A stretch of 64,000 nt of DNA from assembly GCF_004339745.1 (NCBI RefSeq), contig NZ_SMGP01000002.1, positions 1,240,001 through 1,304,000 on the forward strand, written 5' to 3'. Position numbers and translations under genes: made by a program. The stretch is from Paraburkholderia sp. BL9I2N2. Its GTDB lineage: Bacteria > Pseudomonadota > Gammaproteobacteria > Burkholderiales > Burkholderiaceae. The notes under the pieces were generated by a model. That model ran no database searches and had not been told where the DNA came from. It was given only the letters and a program-made list of their open reading frames with translations. This document shows, piece by piece, positions 7,760-16,644 of this stretch. Position 1 is the stretch's first letter. The number at the start of each line of letters is the position of its first letter.

Positions 7760-10480
7760 CTAGTCGACAGCGAGCGTGCTTTCGATGACTTCGCGCCAGC
7801 GGTTTTCCCATTCCTTCTTTGCAAACGCGGCCGAGGACTCGAGTCCGTGCGCAGCAAGTCTGGCGAGCCTGGTTCGATCACCGGCCAGTTCCTCGATAGC
7901 GGCAGCAAGCTCGATATAGTCCGCACGGATGAGCTTGCCGTTATAGCCGTCGACGATCAGATTCGGCAGTCCGCCGACGTTGGTCGCGATGACTGCGTTA
8001 TTGGTCGCCAGAGCCTCGATGCAGGAGAGCGATGTTCCTTCCGAATACATGGTCGGCACCAGCACGATATGGCTATCGACATAGGCTTTGTACATGTCCT
8101 CCATGTCATATTCGATCCACGTCACTTTGTGTGGATGACGCGCCATGAACGCTTTCACCGCTTCCGCATCGCGGTCGATTGCCTGACCGCACAGGACCAG
8201 GCGGATATCCGAGCGCCGCGAAAACAAAACATCGAACGCGTTGATCGTCAGATAGAGACCTCGCGCTTCATAAAGCCGGCGCGGCAGGAGAACGCATAAC
8301 TCCTCTGTTTCGAAGTTCTTCGGATTGCTCCTGAAACACTCGAGATCGACGTAGTTCGGGACGTACTTCAGCGTATTGGCGAGAGCCCAGTCATAGGTTC
8401 GGAGCCAGTTGATAAAGTTCGTATCGACACAGACGCATTGGTCACTGTTGCGAAGTGCGCGGAACAGCGTTTCGTAGCGTCCCCGGTCAAACGTCGCCAG
8501 GTTATTGGACGCCCCGTCCCAATGGATGCCGTGGTTGATCGAGATGACGCGCTTGTTTTTTCCAAGCGACGCGGCAAGTTCGGTCGGCGACGCGATAATG
8601 AGATCGACGTCCGCGCAGAACTCAGCGTATTTGCTCGACATCCTCTCGAAATCAAAGTTGTCCACGGCGTGAATCCCCACGACCTTGACGCCCCGAAATT
8701 CGCGCTCGAAAGGCACCAGCGCATTTTGCAGGAGGCGAACCTCGCAGCCCATGCCACGGAGCACGACTGCGAGGTCGTAGACGTAGCGTTCCGCCCCGCC
8801 CTTATAGACGGTTTCGCCGTTCCAGTCGAAGAAGTTGACATTGACGATGTCTACTTTCACTGTGCGCTGCGCAGACGTGGCCATCAGCTTCGCAACGTTC
8901 CTGGCGTTGACCTGTCTGAGCAACGGCGCGTGAAGCACCGGCCAGGCATGCGCACGCGCGACCTTCACGGAGGTCTCGGTATACGCGGTCGACCACTGCC
9001 CGCTGGCAACCGCATCCACAAAGTCGATTCCCGAGGCGACGATGATGGCGTGTTCGTATTCCCGGATGGTCCGGGTCGGCGTTCCGATCGCCGGCTTCCC
9101 CGCGGCCAGATACTCGAACAGCTTCAGCGGCGAAACGGGGTCGGTTTTCTCGCTGACTATGAACGGCACGATGCCGACATCGATCCAGGCGAGATAGTGC
9201 TTCAGTTCGGCATACGGTTTCGGGCCGAGGTGAATGAAATTGTCGAACGTATTCAGACGCGCCATGCGCTCCTGAACCTCGTTGCCGTATTGCGGTTCGA
9301 AAGCGACGACGGGACCGACGAACAGCAGCACGACATCGTTGAGTCGCACGATTTCGTCGAGCAAATCGAAATCGAGCAGTTCGGAAATTGCGCCGTGGTA
9401 GCCGACAACCCGCCGGTTCGCCGCCATCTCGTACAGCTTCGCGGGCACGTCGCATCGCTCGCGCTCGCCGTGAATGAAGTCTTCCGGATAGACGCCGTTT
9501 TCCAGCAGCAGCGCATTCGTGACCTTCGCGCGGTTCGCTTCGTACAGTGGATTCGACGAGAACAAGCAGACATTCGCTATCTGCAGCAAGACCTCATGAT
9601 CGCAGCGCATGACGTCGGAATAGTTCGCGAAGACGGTCAGGTCATCGAGAACATCGTAGATCGTCAATGCAGAGCGGCAAATATCAGCGACGTACTTGAA
9701 GCCCGGCCAATGGAGATAGAGCGTGACCGGTTCGTCCTGGAAATAGCCGAGGAAATCCTCGACCATATTGGAAACGTACAGGTTTTTTGCCTTGGGCTGG
9801 ACAACGGGATATAGGCCGCCGAACTCCAGCATCACGCACAGGTAGCCCGCTTTTGCGAACTCGGCCATGATGTGGTCGGGACGCTGTTTGAGCGAAAGAT
9901 CATAGGCGACCGGGCACAGTACGACGCCCCGACGGTCGGGATGGGTCGCGAGCAGGCGGCTGATCTGGTGCCTTCTTTGTTTCGACGGGTCCTTGGCGTA
10001 GTTCCCAAAGTACGCCGCCTGGGCGCGCGTGTGGGCTTCGTAGCCTCCGCTGGTTATGGGCACAACGTCCGTCGTGGCAATCTGTTGCATGGGAACGCCA
10101 GCACCGGTCGGCATCCTGCAGCGCGCCGCCAACGCGTAAGCCGCGTTGGCGATCCGTCGCATTGGCGCGGTCAACTTCCACGAACTGCTTTCGAAGACTT
10201 CGCTGAGGCTGCCCTGTACCCGCTCGCGCTCTCGAACCTCGAGCAACAGTTCGCTCGACACCTCGTTCAGCGAGCGCTTGAGACTGTGGATTTCCGACAA
10301 CGCGTCCGACAACCGCTTCGCAAGCGTATAGCGATCTCTGCGCGCGAGACGCTGCTCCTCGGCAATCTGATTGTGTTGCCTGATATGAGCATCCGCGTCG
10401 GAGATCGAAGCGCTCAGCTTCGCGACCGATGCGTGGGTTTGTCTGCGCACTACGTCTAGCATTGTTTCTTGTCCGTCCAT
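7760..10480 (-). CDS. Two-domain glycosyltransferase with N-terminal coiled coil
   Basis: 906 residues from ATG 10480, chosen because GAGAGG lies 6-7 bases upstream. Residues about 15-95 form a coiled coil ending in SSSWKLTAPMR (98-108). Residues about 175-520 look like one GT-B domain (RPDHIMAEFAKAGY near its start, FEYLAAGKPAIGTP near its end). Residues about 545-906 form a second, family GT4-like domain with YKGGAERYVYDLA (donor/acceptor loop), LLPRRLYEARGL, and SEGTSLSCIEALATNNAVIA from 813. Two different domains suggest two successive sugar additions or a processive repeat-unit synthesis. It lies between the ABC transporter genes and the methyltransferase, 50 bp after wzt. The sugars used cannot be read from the sequence. 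Confidence 0.88.
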   Translation of the reverse strand: MDGQETMLDVVRRQTHASVAKLSASISDADAHIRQHNQIAEEQRLARRDRYTLAKRLSDALSEIHSLKRSLNEVSSELLLEVRERERVQGSLSEVFESSSWKLTAPMRRIANAAYALAARCRMPTGAGVPMQQIATTDVVPITSGGYEAHTRAQAAYFGNYAKDPSKQRRHQISRLLATHPDRRGVVLCPVAYDLSLKQRPDHIMAEFAKAGYLCVMLEFGGLYPVVQPKAKNLYVSNMVEDFLGYFQDEPVTLYLHWPGFKYVADICRSALTIYDVLDDLTVFANYSDVMRCDHEVLLQIANVCLFSSNPLYEANRAKVTNALLLENGVYPEDFIHGERERCDVPAKLYEMAANRRVVGYHGAISELLDFDLLDEIVRLNDVVLLFVGPVVAFEPQYGNEVQERMARLNTFDNFIHLGPKPYAELKHYLAWIDVGIVPFIVSEKTDPVSPLKLFEYLAAGKPAIGTPTRTIREYEHAIIVASGIDFVDAVASGQWSTAYTETSVKVARAHAWPVLHAPLLRQVNARNVAKLMATSAQRTVKVDIVNVNFFDWNGETVYKGGAERYVYDLAVVLRGMGCEVRLLQNALVPFEREFRGVKVVGIHAVDNFDFERMSSKYAEFCADVDLIIASPTELAASLGKNKRVISINHGIHWDGASNNLATFDRGRYETLFRALRNSDQCVCVDTNFINWLRTYDWALANTLKYVPNYVDLECFRSNPKNFETEELCVLLPRRLYEARGLYLTINAFDVLFSRRSDIRLVLCGQAIDRDAEAVKAFMARHPHKVTWIEYDMEDMYKAYVDSHIVLVPTMYSEGTSLSCIEALATNNAVIATNVGGLPNLIVDGYNGKLIRADYIELAAAIEELAGDRTRLARLAAHGLESSAAFAKKEWENRWREVIESTLAVD

Positions 10481-10529
10481 GGCCAACCTCTCGAGTCGCC
10501 GTTATGGCCAATTTCTCTTTCCGATGCCG

Positions 10530-11900
10530 TCATTGCCTGTCTAGAGGCATTTCTTCCACGCGTATTTTTTCTGTGATGTCCGGCAGGAACAGCCCGTATC
10601 GATCGCTTTCAACATAGGAAGAGAAATAACAGGCGCCCTCGATGTACTCGTAGTACTGCGGCACGGCCGCAGACCGGTCTTCAAGCGCCGCCACGAGCAG
10701 ATATCGGCCGGTGTTGAGCTGGTTTCTCAAGCAAAACTCGATTTCGAACTCGCTGCCGTCGAAATCGAAGTCAATGCCTTTCTCGTCGTGGGTGGTTCGG
10801 ACGATCAGATCCGTGCCTTTTGTATCCTTGATGGAGAAGGCCACACTCAGGGCACGTCGATCGACGCCTTCGGGGAGTTGGATCGCCAAACGGACGATCA
10901 TCGGCTCGAATGCCGTGAACACGCTCTGGCGACGGCAGGCCGAGTCCAGGACCTGGGCCGACACGATCGATCCGATATGCGTCCCCCAGTGATTGATGGG
11001 CTCCTCATTGGCGCTCGAGGCGAGCGGCCTCGCGCTTTCCGTGATCTGATCGCTTTGCTTCGCTTCTTCATCATGACCGGCCGCGCTGTCTGCCGACTGA
11101 CTGGAAATTCCGATCGCCTCGCTTTCGCCGAGTCCTTCGGACATGAACTGCGTGTATTGCGCGGTAACGGCGAACGCGTTGCCCTCCATCCGAACCCGTC
11201 CACCATCGAGCCAGACGGCGCGCTCGCACAAGGTTCGCACCGAGCCGACGTCATGCGACACGAAAAGAATCGTGACGCCCGATTCCTTAAGCTCCCTGAT
11301 CTTGTTGAAGCATTTCGCCTGGAAGCGCGCGTCGCCCACGGCAAGGGCTTCGTCGATGATCAAGACCGCGGGGTCGACGTGAATGGCCACGGCAAACGCG
11401 AGCCGCACATACATGCCGCTCGAATAGGTTTTGACCGGCTGATCGATGAAATCGCCGATTTCCGCGAACTGCTCGATGCTGGCGAATTTTCGTTCGATCT
11501 GTTCCGCCGTCATTCCCAGCATGGCGGCGTTCAGATAGACGTTTTCCCGACCGGAAAACTCCAGGTTGAAACCGGCTCCCAATTCGAGCAATGCGGCCAC
11601 GCGGCCGTTGATCGCGATATCGCCCGCGGTGGGTCGCAGTGTTCCGCAAATGATCTGCAAAAGTGTGGACTTGCCGGAGCCATTGCGCCCGATGATGCCG
11701 ACCGTCTCGCCACGAGTCATCGAAAGCGATACGTCCCGAAGCGCCCAGAATTCCCTGGAATACCTGGTGCGTTTGGGGAAGACGATATGCTTGAGACGGT
11801 CGAGCGGCGTTTCGTATATGTCGAAGCGCTTCGAGGCATGTGTCACCCGAATCGTGGTTTCAGGCTTGCCAACTTGATTCAATTCCATGAGCACCGGCAT
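10530..11900 (-). CDS. wzt: Polysaccharide ABC exporter ATP-binding subunit with C-terminal binding domain
   Basis: 456 residues. The nucleotide-binding domain shows Walker A GRNGSGKST at 71-79, the signature TYSSGMYVRL at about 159-168, Walker B VLIIDEALAVGD at 179-190 and the switch His in FVSHD. The short Wzt-type signature (YSSGM) is typical of polysaccharide exporters. An acidic linker (about 250-290) leads to a C-terminal beta-rich domain (about 300-450) of the kind that, in E. coli O9a Wzt, binds the modified non-reducing end of the O-polysaccharide. That agrees with the methyltransferase encoded downstream. Its ATG directly follows the wzm stop (TAAATG), so the two are translationally coupled. 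Confidence 0.93.
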   Translation of the reverse strand: MPVLMELNQVGKPETTIRVTHASKRFDIYETPLDRLKHIVFPKRTRYSREFWALRDVSLSMTRGETVGIIGRNGSGKSTLLQIICGTLRPTAGDIAINGRVAALLELGAGFNLEFSGRENVYLNAAMLGMTAEQIERKFASIEQFAEIGDFIDQPVKTYSSGMYVRLAFAVAIHVDPAVLIIDEALAVGDARFQAKCFNKIRELKESGVTILFVSHDVGSVRTLCERAVWLDGGRVRMEGNAFAVTAQYTQFMSEGLGESEAIGISSQSADSAAGHDEEAKQSDQITESARPLASSANEEPINHWGTHIGSIVSAQVLDSACRRQSVFTAFEPMIVRLAIQLPEGVDRRALSVAFSIKDTKGTDLIVRTTHDEKGIDFDFDGSEFEIEFCLRNQLNTGRYLLVAALEDRSAAVPQYYEYIEGACYFSSYVESDRYGLFLPDITEKIRVEEMPLDRQ

Positions 11901-12749
11901 TTACAGAACGTCCGCGAATCCTTCGCGCGTCTTCTGGAACCAGGCCAGACAGATCCACGCGAAACCGATGCTGCATAGCAGATAGATCGCTATCCCGGCG
12001 AAGTCGGGCAACTGGCCCGCGATCATGACGGCCCGCGCCTGCTCGATAATGAAAGTCAATGGGTTGGCCAGAATGAGCGCCCTGAAAGTGGGCGTCAAAG
12101 TATTGAGGGCGTAAAAAACCGGCGACAGGAACATCAACATGGATGAAAGCAGCGCCGTGACATACGTCAGGTCACGCACGTAGACGCCGGTGGCGGCGAA
12201 CAGCCAGCCCACCCCCACGCCGACTAAAGCGAGTGGAATGAAGAGGGCCGGTAAAAACACGATCGTCCACTGAAGCTTTCCGTAGACGCACAGTGCGAAG
12301 ACAATCCAGACGGCAAAACTCGTCAGGAAGTGAAACGCCGCCGAGGCCACCGCAATCCACGGCAGGATCTCGAGCGGAAAGACGACCTTCGTCACGTAGT
12401 TGGCATGGGTCGTGATAATGTTCGGCGCTCTATTCAGGCACTCAGCGAAGAAATTGAAAAGAATGAGCCCTGCGAACAGGATCACGGCGAACTGAAAACT
12501 GTTGTCGGTTCCAGGCCAGCGCGATTTCAAAAGTGTGCCGAAAACAACCGTATACATTGCGAGCATGATTAACGGCTGAGCAATGGACCACGTCAGTCCC
12601 ATCACCGACCCGCGATATCGGCTCAGTATGTCCCGTTTGGTCAGCGCGACAATCAGATGGCGTTGCTGCCAGGGAAGTAAAACGAGAGAACTAAAATGGG
12701 CACGAGGATGGGATTCCTCGCGGCCATCATGTTTATAGGTAAAGCTCAT
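11901..12749 (-). CDS. wzm: Polysaccharide ABC exporter permease
   Basis: 282 residues from ATG 12749; a longer frame to 12821 adds an Arg-rich segment with no family counterpart. It begins with a cytosolic tail and the ABC2 amphipathic entry LIVALTKRDILSRYRGSVMG, followed by about six membrane segments (around IAQPLIMLAMYTVVFGTLL, FAVILFAGLILFNFF, ILPWIAVASAAFHFL, FLPALFIPLALVGVGVG, MLMFLSPVFYAL, IAIYLLCSIGFAWI). With Wzt it moves an undecaprenyl-linked polysaccharide across the inner membrane. First gene of the operon wzm-wzt-GT-MT-wecB; the promoter should lie in the AT-rich interval upstream. Confidence 0.92.
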   Translation of the reverse strand: MSFTYKHDGREESHPRAHFSSLVLLPWQQRHLIVALTKRDILSRYRGSVMGLTWSIAQPLIMLAMYTVVFGTLLKSRWPGTDNSFQFAVILFAGLILFNFFAECLNRAPNIITTHANYVTKVVFPLEILPWIAVASAAFHFLTSFAVWIVFALCVYGKLQWTIVFLPALFIPLALVGVGVGWLFAATGVYVRDLTYVTALLSSMLMFLSPVFYALNTLTPTFRALILANPLTFIIEQARAVMIAGQLPDFAGIAIYLLCSIGFAWICLAWFQKTREGFADVL

Positions 12750-13235
12750 ATTGGCAGATCGCCTTGAACAGCGCCGGCTGGATTTACGGTCAATGAAGCG
12801 GTCAACGAAGCGGCGAAACATGCGGCGTCAAATGGAACCCACCAGGATTCCGCCAGTCGCCCGCCGGAGCCTGCCCCATTGCTCTTAATAAGTCCTACGG
12901 ACCAGCCAAACCCGCGCGAAGGAGTATCACTATCTGAAAGTGATTAAATCCACATCTAAAATATGCAAAAGATTAATAACCTCGAATTGACCAACATTCA
13001 TATTATTATCGAATTTGGTCGGCAAAATTCTGGAAAATGCTGGTATGCAAACAAGAAAGGCTGAAATGTCTGCAAGAAAATTCAGCCTCAATGTAGGAAT
13101 TTTCTGCAAAAATCAAGAGGAGTGGAATTCGCGGGTGAGTCACGCAGTGCGCAGCGTCCAGGTCGAACGCCGCCGGATACCAGGTATCCGTATCACAGCC
13201 CGTTGCGGGCCGGATGGAAACTAAACATCGTCAAT
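12750..13235. other. AT-rich intergenic region upstream of the polysaccharide operon
   Basis: About 490 bp without a convincing gene. From 12890 to 13125 it is clearly richer in A and T than the surrounding sequence. It must hold the promoter for wzm. An inverted repeat GAAAATTC...GAATTTTC spans 13076-13104 (8-bp arms, 13-bp loop). A 69-codon frame at 13015-13224 on the plus strand lacks a ribosome site and shows no protein-like pattern, so I do not call it a gene. No JUMPstart/ops-like GGCGGTAG element was seen. Confidence 0.6.
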
Positions 13236-13267
13236 GCTGAAAGGCAGCGCGCATTCGCACGCTGCCT
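13236..13267 (-). terminator. Hairpin at the 3' end of the pca operon
   Basis: AGGCAGCG at 13242-13249 pairs with CGCTGCCT at 13260-13267. Read on the minus strand the stem is followed by CCTTTCAGC, only a short T tract, so it is a weak intrinsic terminator just after the pcaC stop (13292). Confidence 0.45.
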
Positions 13268-13291
13268 GGCACGTCGTCTCTATGGCATTGC

Positions 13292-13687
13292 TTACGGCTG
13301 CGCTGCCGCCGCGTCATCTTCGCGGAACAGCTTATCCGCGAGGTGAAACGCCGAATTCGCCGCCGGCACGCCGCAATAGATCGCGGTTTGCAACAGCACT
13401 TCCTTGATCTGCTCGCGCGTCACGCCGTTGTTCTTCGCGGCGCGCAGATGCAGTGCGAGTTCTTCGCTGCGATTGAGCGCGACCATCATCGCGATGGTCA
13501 GCAGGCTGCGCGTGTGGCGCGGCAAGCCATCACGCGTCCAGATTTCGCCCCACGCATAACGGGTGATGAAATTCTGAAACTCTTCCGTCAACTCGGTACG
13601 GTTCGCAAGCGACCGGTCGACGTGCGCACTGCCCAGCACCGCGCGTCGCACATCGAGTCCGGCTTCATAGCGATCTTCGTCGTTCAT
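13292..13687 (-). CDS. pcaC: 4-carboxymuconolactone decarboxylase
   Basis: 131 residues, the usual size for the single-domain enzyme. It decarboxylates gamma-carboxymuconolactone to beta-ketoadipate enol-lactone in the protocatechuate branch. Family features include the helical core RHTRSLLTIAMMVALNRSEELALHLRAA (split here by its Arg/Glu contacts), GVTREQIKEVLLQTAIYCG and PAANSAFHLA. Its ATG overlaps the pcaD stop by four bases (ATGA, 13684-13687). Last gene of the leftward pca operon. Confidence 0.95.
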   Translation of the reverse strand: MNDEDRYEAGLDVRRAVLGSAHVDRSLANRTELTEEFQNFITRYAWGEIWTRDGLPRHTRSLLTIAMMVALNRSEELALHLRAAKNNGVTREQIKEVLLQTAIYCGVPAANSAFHLADKLFREDDAAAAQP

Positions 13688-14475
13688 TTCTGCTCCGTCA
13701 GGAAATCGATCACAGTCTTCGTGAAAGCGTCGGCTTTCTCGATGTTGGAAATGTGCGAGGCGTCCAGTTCCACGTAACGCGCGCCCGCAATCGACTGCGC
13801 CAGTTCGCGGCCTTGCGCCGGTGTCGCGGCCAGATCGTGCGTGCCGCTGATCACCAGCGCCGGCAGCTTGATGCCGGGCGCTTCAGGACGCAGATCGGTG
13901 GCGTCGATGGCATCGCAATTCGAGGCGTAGCCTTCCTTGTCGGTATGCACGAACACGTCGCGAATCATGGCCAGCACCACCGGCTCACGCTCGATATAGT
14001 CAGCCGTGAACCAACGCGGCAGGACGGCACTGGCCAGCGCGAGCATGCCTTCGCTGCGCGCTTTCGCGGCGCGCGGCACCCATACTTCCGGCGAACCGAT
14101 GCGCGCCGCCGTATTGCACAGCACGACGCGTTCGAAACGGTTGCCGTGGCGCGCCGCCAATCCGACGCCGGTCAGGCCGCCCATCGACAGTCCGCAGAAA
14201 TGCGCGCGGGCGATCTTCAGCGTATCCATCAGGCCGATCACGTCGCCGGTCAGTTGTTCGATCGTGTACGGGCCTTTCGGCGCTTCCGAATGGCCGTGGC
14301 CGCGTGTGTCGTAGCGCAGCACGCGAAAGTGTTTCGACAGCGCCGCGACTTGCGGCGCCCACATGGACAGATCGGTGCCGAGCGAATTCGACAAGACGAT
14401 CCACGGCGCGTTGCCGTGACGGTCGCCGTCGATTCGATAGTGAAGCTCGGTGCCGTTGACTGCGGCGTAAGGCAT
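13684..14475 (-). CDS. pcaD: 3-oxoadipate enol-lactonase
   Basis: 263 residues from ATG 14475, which has AGGGAG about 10 bases upstream; the open frame extends much further upstream but that part is the shadow of pcaB. An alpha/beta hydrolase: YDTRGHGHSE at 55-64, nucleophile elbow GLSMGG with Ser97, an acid in VISGTHDLA and the His in LDASHISNIE. It hydrolyses beta-ketoadipate enol-lactone to beta-ketoadipate. Overlaps pcaC by four bases and begins only 5 bases after the pcaB stop, so translation of the three genes is linked. Confidence 0.95.
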   Translation of the reverse strand: MPYAAVNGTELHYRIDGDRHGNAPWIVLSNSLGTDLSMWAPQVAALSKHFRVLRYDTRGHGHSEAPKGPYTIEQLTGDVIGLMDTLKIARAHFCGLSMGGLTGVGLAARHGNRFERVVLCNTAARIGSPEVWVPRAAKARSEGMLALASAVLPRWFTADYIEREPVVLAMIRDVFVHTDKEGYASNCDAIDATDLRPEAPGIKLPALVISGTHDLAATPAQGRELAQSIAGARYVELDASHISNIEKADAFTKTVIDFLTEQK

Positions 14476-14480
14476 ACCGG

Positions 14481-15860
14481 TTACTCCCTTGAATGGTCGC
14501 GCTGCGAGCGCGTGGTGTGAAGTGCCAGCGCGGCGTCTACATAAGCGTGCGCCTGGCCGACGTATTGAGCGGGATCGAGCAGTTGCTTCAGGCGCTCGAG
14601 CGGAAGATGTGCGGTGACGGCCGGGTCCGCGGCGAGCACGTCGAACAGCGTTTGACCGTCGCGGATCGCGGCTTTCGATGCGCGCTCCACCAGATGATGC
14701 GCGTCGAGCCGGCCGATGCTGTCGCCGAGCGCGAGCATCACCGCTTCGCCGAGAATCAGGCCATGCGTGACGTCGAGATTGGCGGCAAGGCGCGGCACGT
14801 TCACGTTCAAGCCGGCGGCGATCTGTTCGATGTTGGCAAGCGCGCCGCCCGCGAGGCGCGCGAGGTCCGGCAGCGCATCCCACTCGGCTTGCCAGCCGCC
14901 GAGCGCGCGTTCGTGCTCCTGCACCATGCCGGCGAACACCGTGGCGACCAGCCCCGGTGCACGCACGGCGGCCGTCAGCACAGCCGCGCAGCCCACCGGA
15001 TTGCGCTTGTGCGGCATCGTCGACGAACCGCCCTTGCCGGCCGCTGCCGGTTCGGCGAGTTCGTCGATTTCGGTTTGCATCTGCAGCGAGATGTCGCGCG
15101 CGATCTTGCCGAGCGTGCCGATCAGCATGCCGAACAGCGACGCCGTTTCGGCAATGCGATCGCGCTGTGTGTGCCACGGCAGCGTCGGCACGGCAAGGCC
15201 AAGTTCTTTTGCGAGCGACTGGGTGACTTGCGGCGCGGCATCGCGCAGACTCGCCAGCGTGCCCGCCGCGCCGCCGAATTGCAGCACCAGCACGCGAGCG
15301 CGCAACGCATCGAGCCGCTCGCGATGACGCAGCAGCGCGTCGAGCCATTGCGCGAATTTCAGGCCGAGCGTGATGGGCAGTGCCTGCTGCAACCAGGTGC
15401 GGCCGATCATCGGCGTGGCGCGATGCGCGGCCGCGAGTTTCGCCACGGCGTCGCAGGTGGATTGCAGGCCGCTGTCGAGCAGATCGAAGGTGTCGCGCAG
15501 CTGCAGCACCGTCGCCGTGTCGATGATGTCCTGGCTCGTGGCGCCCCAATGCACGTATTTCGACGCTTCGGCGTCGGCTGCCTTGACGCGCGCGGTGAGT
15601 TGCTTGACGAGCGGAATCGCCAGGTTGCCGCCGAGCGCGGCGTCGCGTGCGAGCGCGTCGGCGTCGAGTTGGTCGGCCTGACAGGCGGCTTCGATCGCGG
15701 CCACCGCCGTCTGCGGAATCACGCTATGTGCGGCCGAAGCGCGCGCGAGCGCCGCTTCCACATCGAGCATCCGTTGCAGCGTGGCACGCGGCGCCCAGAT
15801 GTCGTTCATCGGCTGCGTGCCGCAAAGAAGGCCGGTCAGACGGGCGCTGGATTCGAGCAT
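14481..15860 (-). CDS. pcaB: 3-carboxy-cis,cis-muconate cycloisomerase
   Basis: 459 residues from ATG 15860. Member of the fumarase/aspartase superfamily: HWGATSQDIIDTA at 104-116 and the signature GSSTMPHKRNP at 278-288. It cyclises 3-carboxy-cis,cis-muconate to gamma-carboxymuconolactone. Length matches the class (about 450). About 110 bp separate it from pcaJ upstream, the widest gap of the operon, which could host a secondary promoter; no clear one was seen. The ring-cleavage genes pcaGH are not in the window, so protocatechuate dioxygenase must be encoded elsewhere. Confidence 0.95.
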   Translation of the reverse strand: MLESSARLTGLLCGTQPMNDIWAPRATLQRMLDVEAALARASAAHSVIPQTAVAAIEAACQADQLDADALARDAALGGNLAIPLVKQLTARVKAADAEASKYVHWGATSQDIIDTATVLQLRDTFDLLDSGLQSTCDAVAKLAAAHRATPMIGRTWLQQALPITLGLKFAQWLDALLRHRERLDALRARVLVLQFGGAAGTLASLRDAAPQVTQSLAKELGLAVPTLPWHTQRDRIAETASLFGMLIGTLGKIARDISLQMQTEIDELAEPAAAGKGGSSTMPHKRNPVGCAAVLTAAVRAPGLVATVFAGMVQEHERALGGWQAEWDALPDLARLAGGALANIEQIAAGLNVNVPRLAANLDVTHGLILGEAVMLALGDSIGRLDAHHLVERASKAAIRDGQTLFDVLAADPAVTAHLPLERLKQLLDPAQYVGQAHAYVDAALALHTTRSQRDHSRE

Positions 15861-15971
15861 GATGACGTCGATGATCGAGGATATCGGAAGTGAAGTGTGC
15901 GCCGCGCGGCGCCGGCACGCTAGCCGGCGCCTTCACCGCGTCTCGCGGGCTCTCGGTCTCGCTCAGCCTGG

Positions 15972-16631
15972 TTAAGCCGCGCGCGCCGCTTGCGTGCCGT
16001 CGATCAGCGGCACGCCGGTCAGCTTGTGCAATGCGTCGAAATCGATGTCCGAGAAAATCTCGCGCACCACGAGGCCCTGGTCGGTCACATCGATCATCGC
16101 CAGATCCGTATAGATGCGGTCGACGCAACCTACGCCCGTCACCGGGTACGTGCATTCGGCGGCGATCTTGCTTTCGCCCTGCTTGGTCAGATGTTCCATC
16201 ATCACATAGACCTGCTTCGCGCCGATCGCCAGATCCATCGCACCGCCCACTGCCGGAATCGCATCGGGCGCGCCGGTGTGCCAGTTTGCCAGATCGCCCT
16301 TGGCCGACACCTGGAAGGCGCCGAGCACGCAGAAGTCCAGATGGCCGCCGCGCATCATCGCAAACGAATCCGCGTGGTGGAAGTACGCGCCGCCCGTGAG
16401 CAGCGTGACGTGCTGCTTGCCGGCGTTGATCAGTTCGTCGTCTTCCTCGCCTTTGGCGGGCGCCGGGCCCATGCCGAGCAGGCCGTTTTCGCTGTGCAGG
16501 AAGATTTCCTTGTCGGCGGCGAGGTGGTTCGCCACCAGCGTCGGCACGCCGATGCCGAGGTTCACGTAGGCGCCTTCGGGGATGTCCTGCGCAACGCGCT
16601 TGGCCATTTCATCGCGGGTCAGTTTTTTCAT
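15972..16631 (-). CDS. pcaJ: 3-oxoadipate CoA-transferase subunit B
   Basis: 219 residues, the normal length for the B subunit. The active-site glutamate is Glu48 in HSENGLLGMGP (46-56), which forms the glutamyl-CoA intermediate. Other family stretches are VNLGIGVPTLVANHL and the Gly-rich GGAMDLAIGAKQVYVMMEHL. With PcaI it moves CoA from succinyl-CoA to beta-ketoadipate. Starts 13 bp after the pcaI stop. Confidence 0.95.
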   Translation of the reverse strand: MKKLTRDEMAKRVAQDIPEGAYVNLGIGVPTLVANHLAADKEIFLHSENGLLGMGPAPAKGEEDDELINAGKQHVTLLTGGAYFHHADSFAMMRGGHLDFCVLGAFQVSAKGDLANWHTGAPDAIPAVGGAMDLAIGAKQVYVMMEHLTKQGESKIAAECTYPVTGVGCVDRIYTDLAMIDVTDQGLVVREIFSDIDFDALHKLTGVPLIDGTQAARAA

Positions 16632-16644
16632 GTCGGTCTCCGAA

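Noticed and set aside
13015-13224. A 69-codon plus-strand frame in the AT-rich region
   Set aside because: No ribosome site, no recognisable pattern and no conserved context; left as intergenic.
12822-13291. Possible remnant of a transposase or mobile element in the AT-rich island
   Set aside because: No terminal inverted repeats, target duplication or transposase-like peptide was found.
13684-15549. A 621-codon frame containing pcaD at its end
   Set aside because: Only the last 263 codons from ATG 14475 look like protein; the upstream part is the out-of-frame shadow of pcaB.
14493-15893. A 466-codon plus-strand frame
   Set aside because: Antisense of pcaB with composition typical of shadow frames; no start signal or domain.
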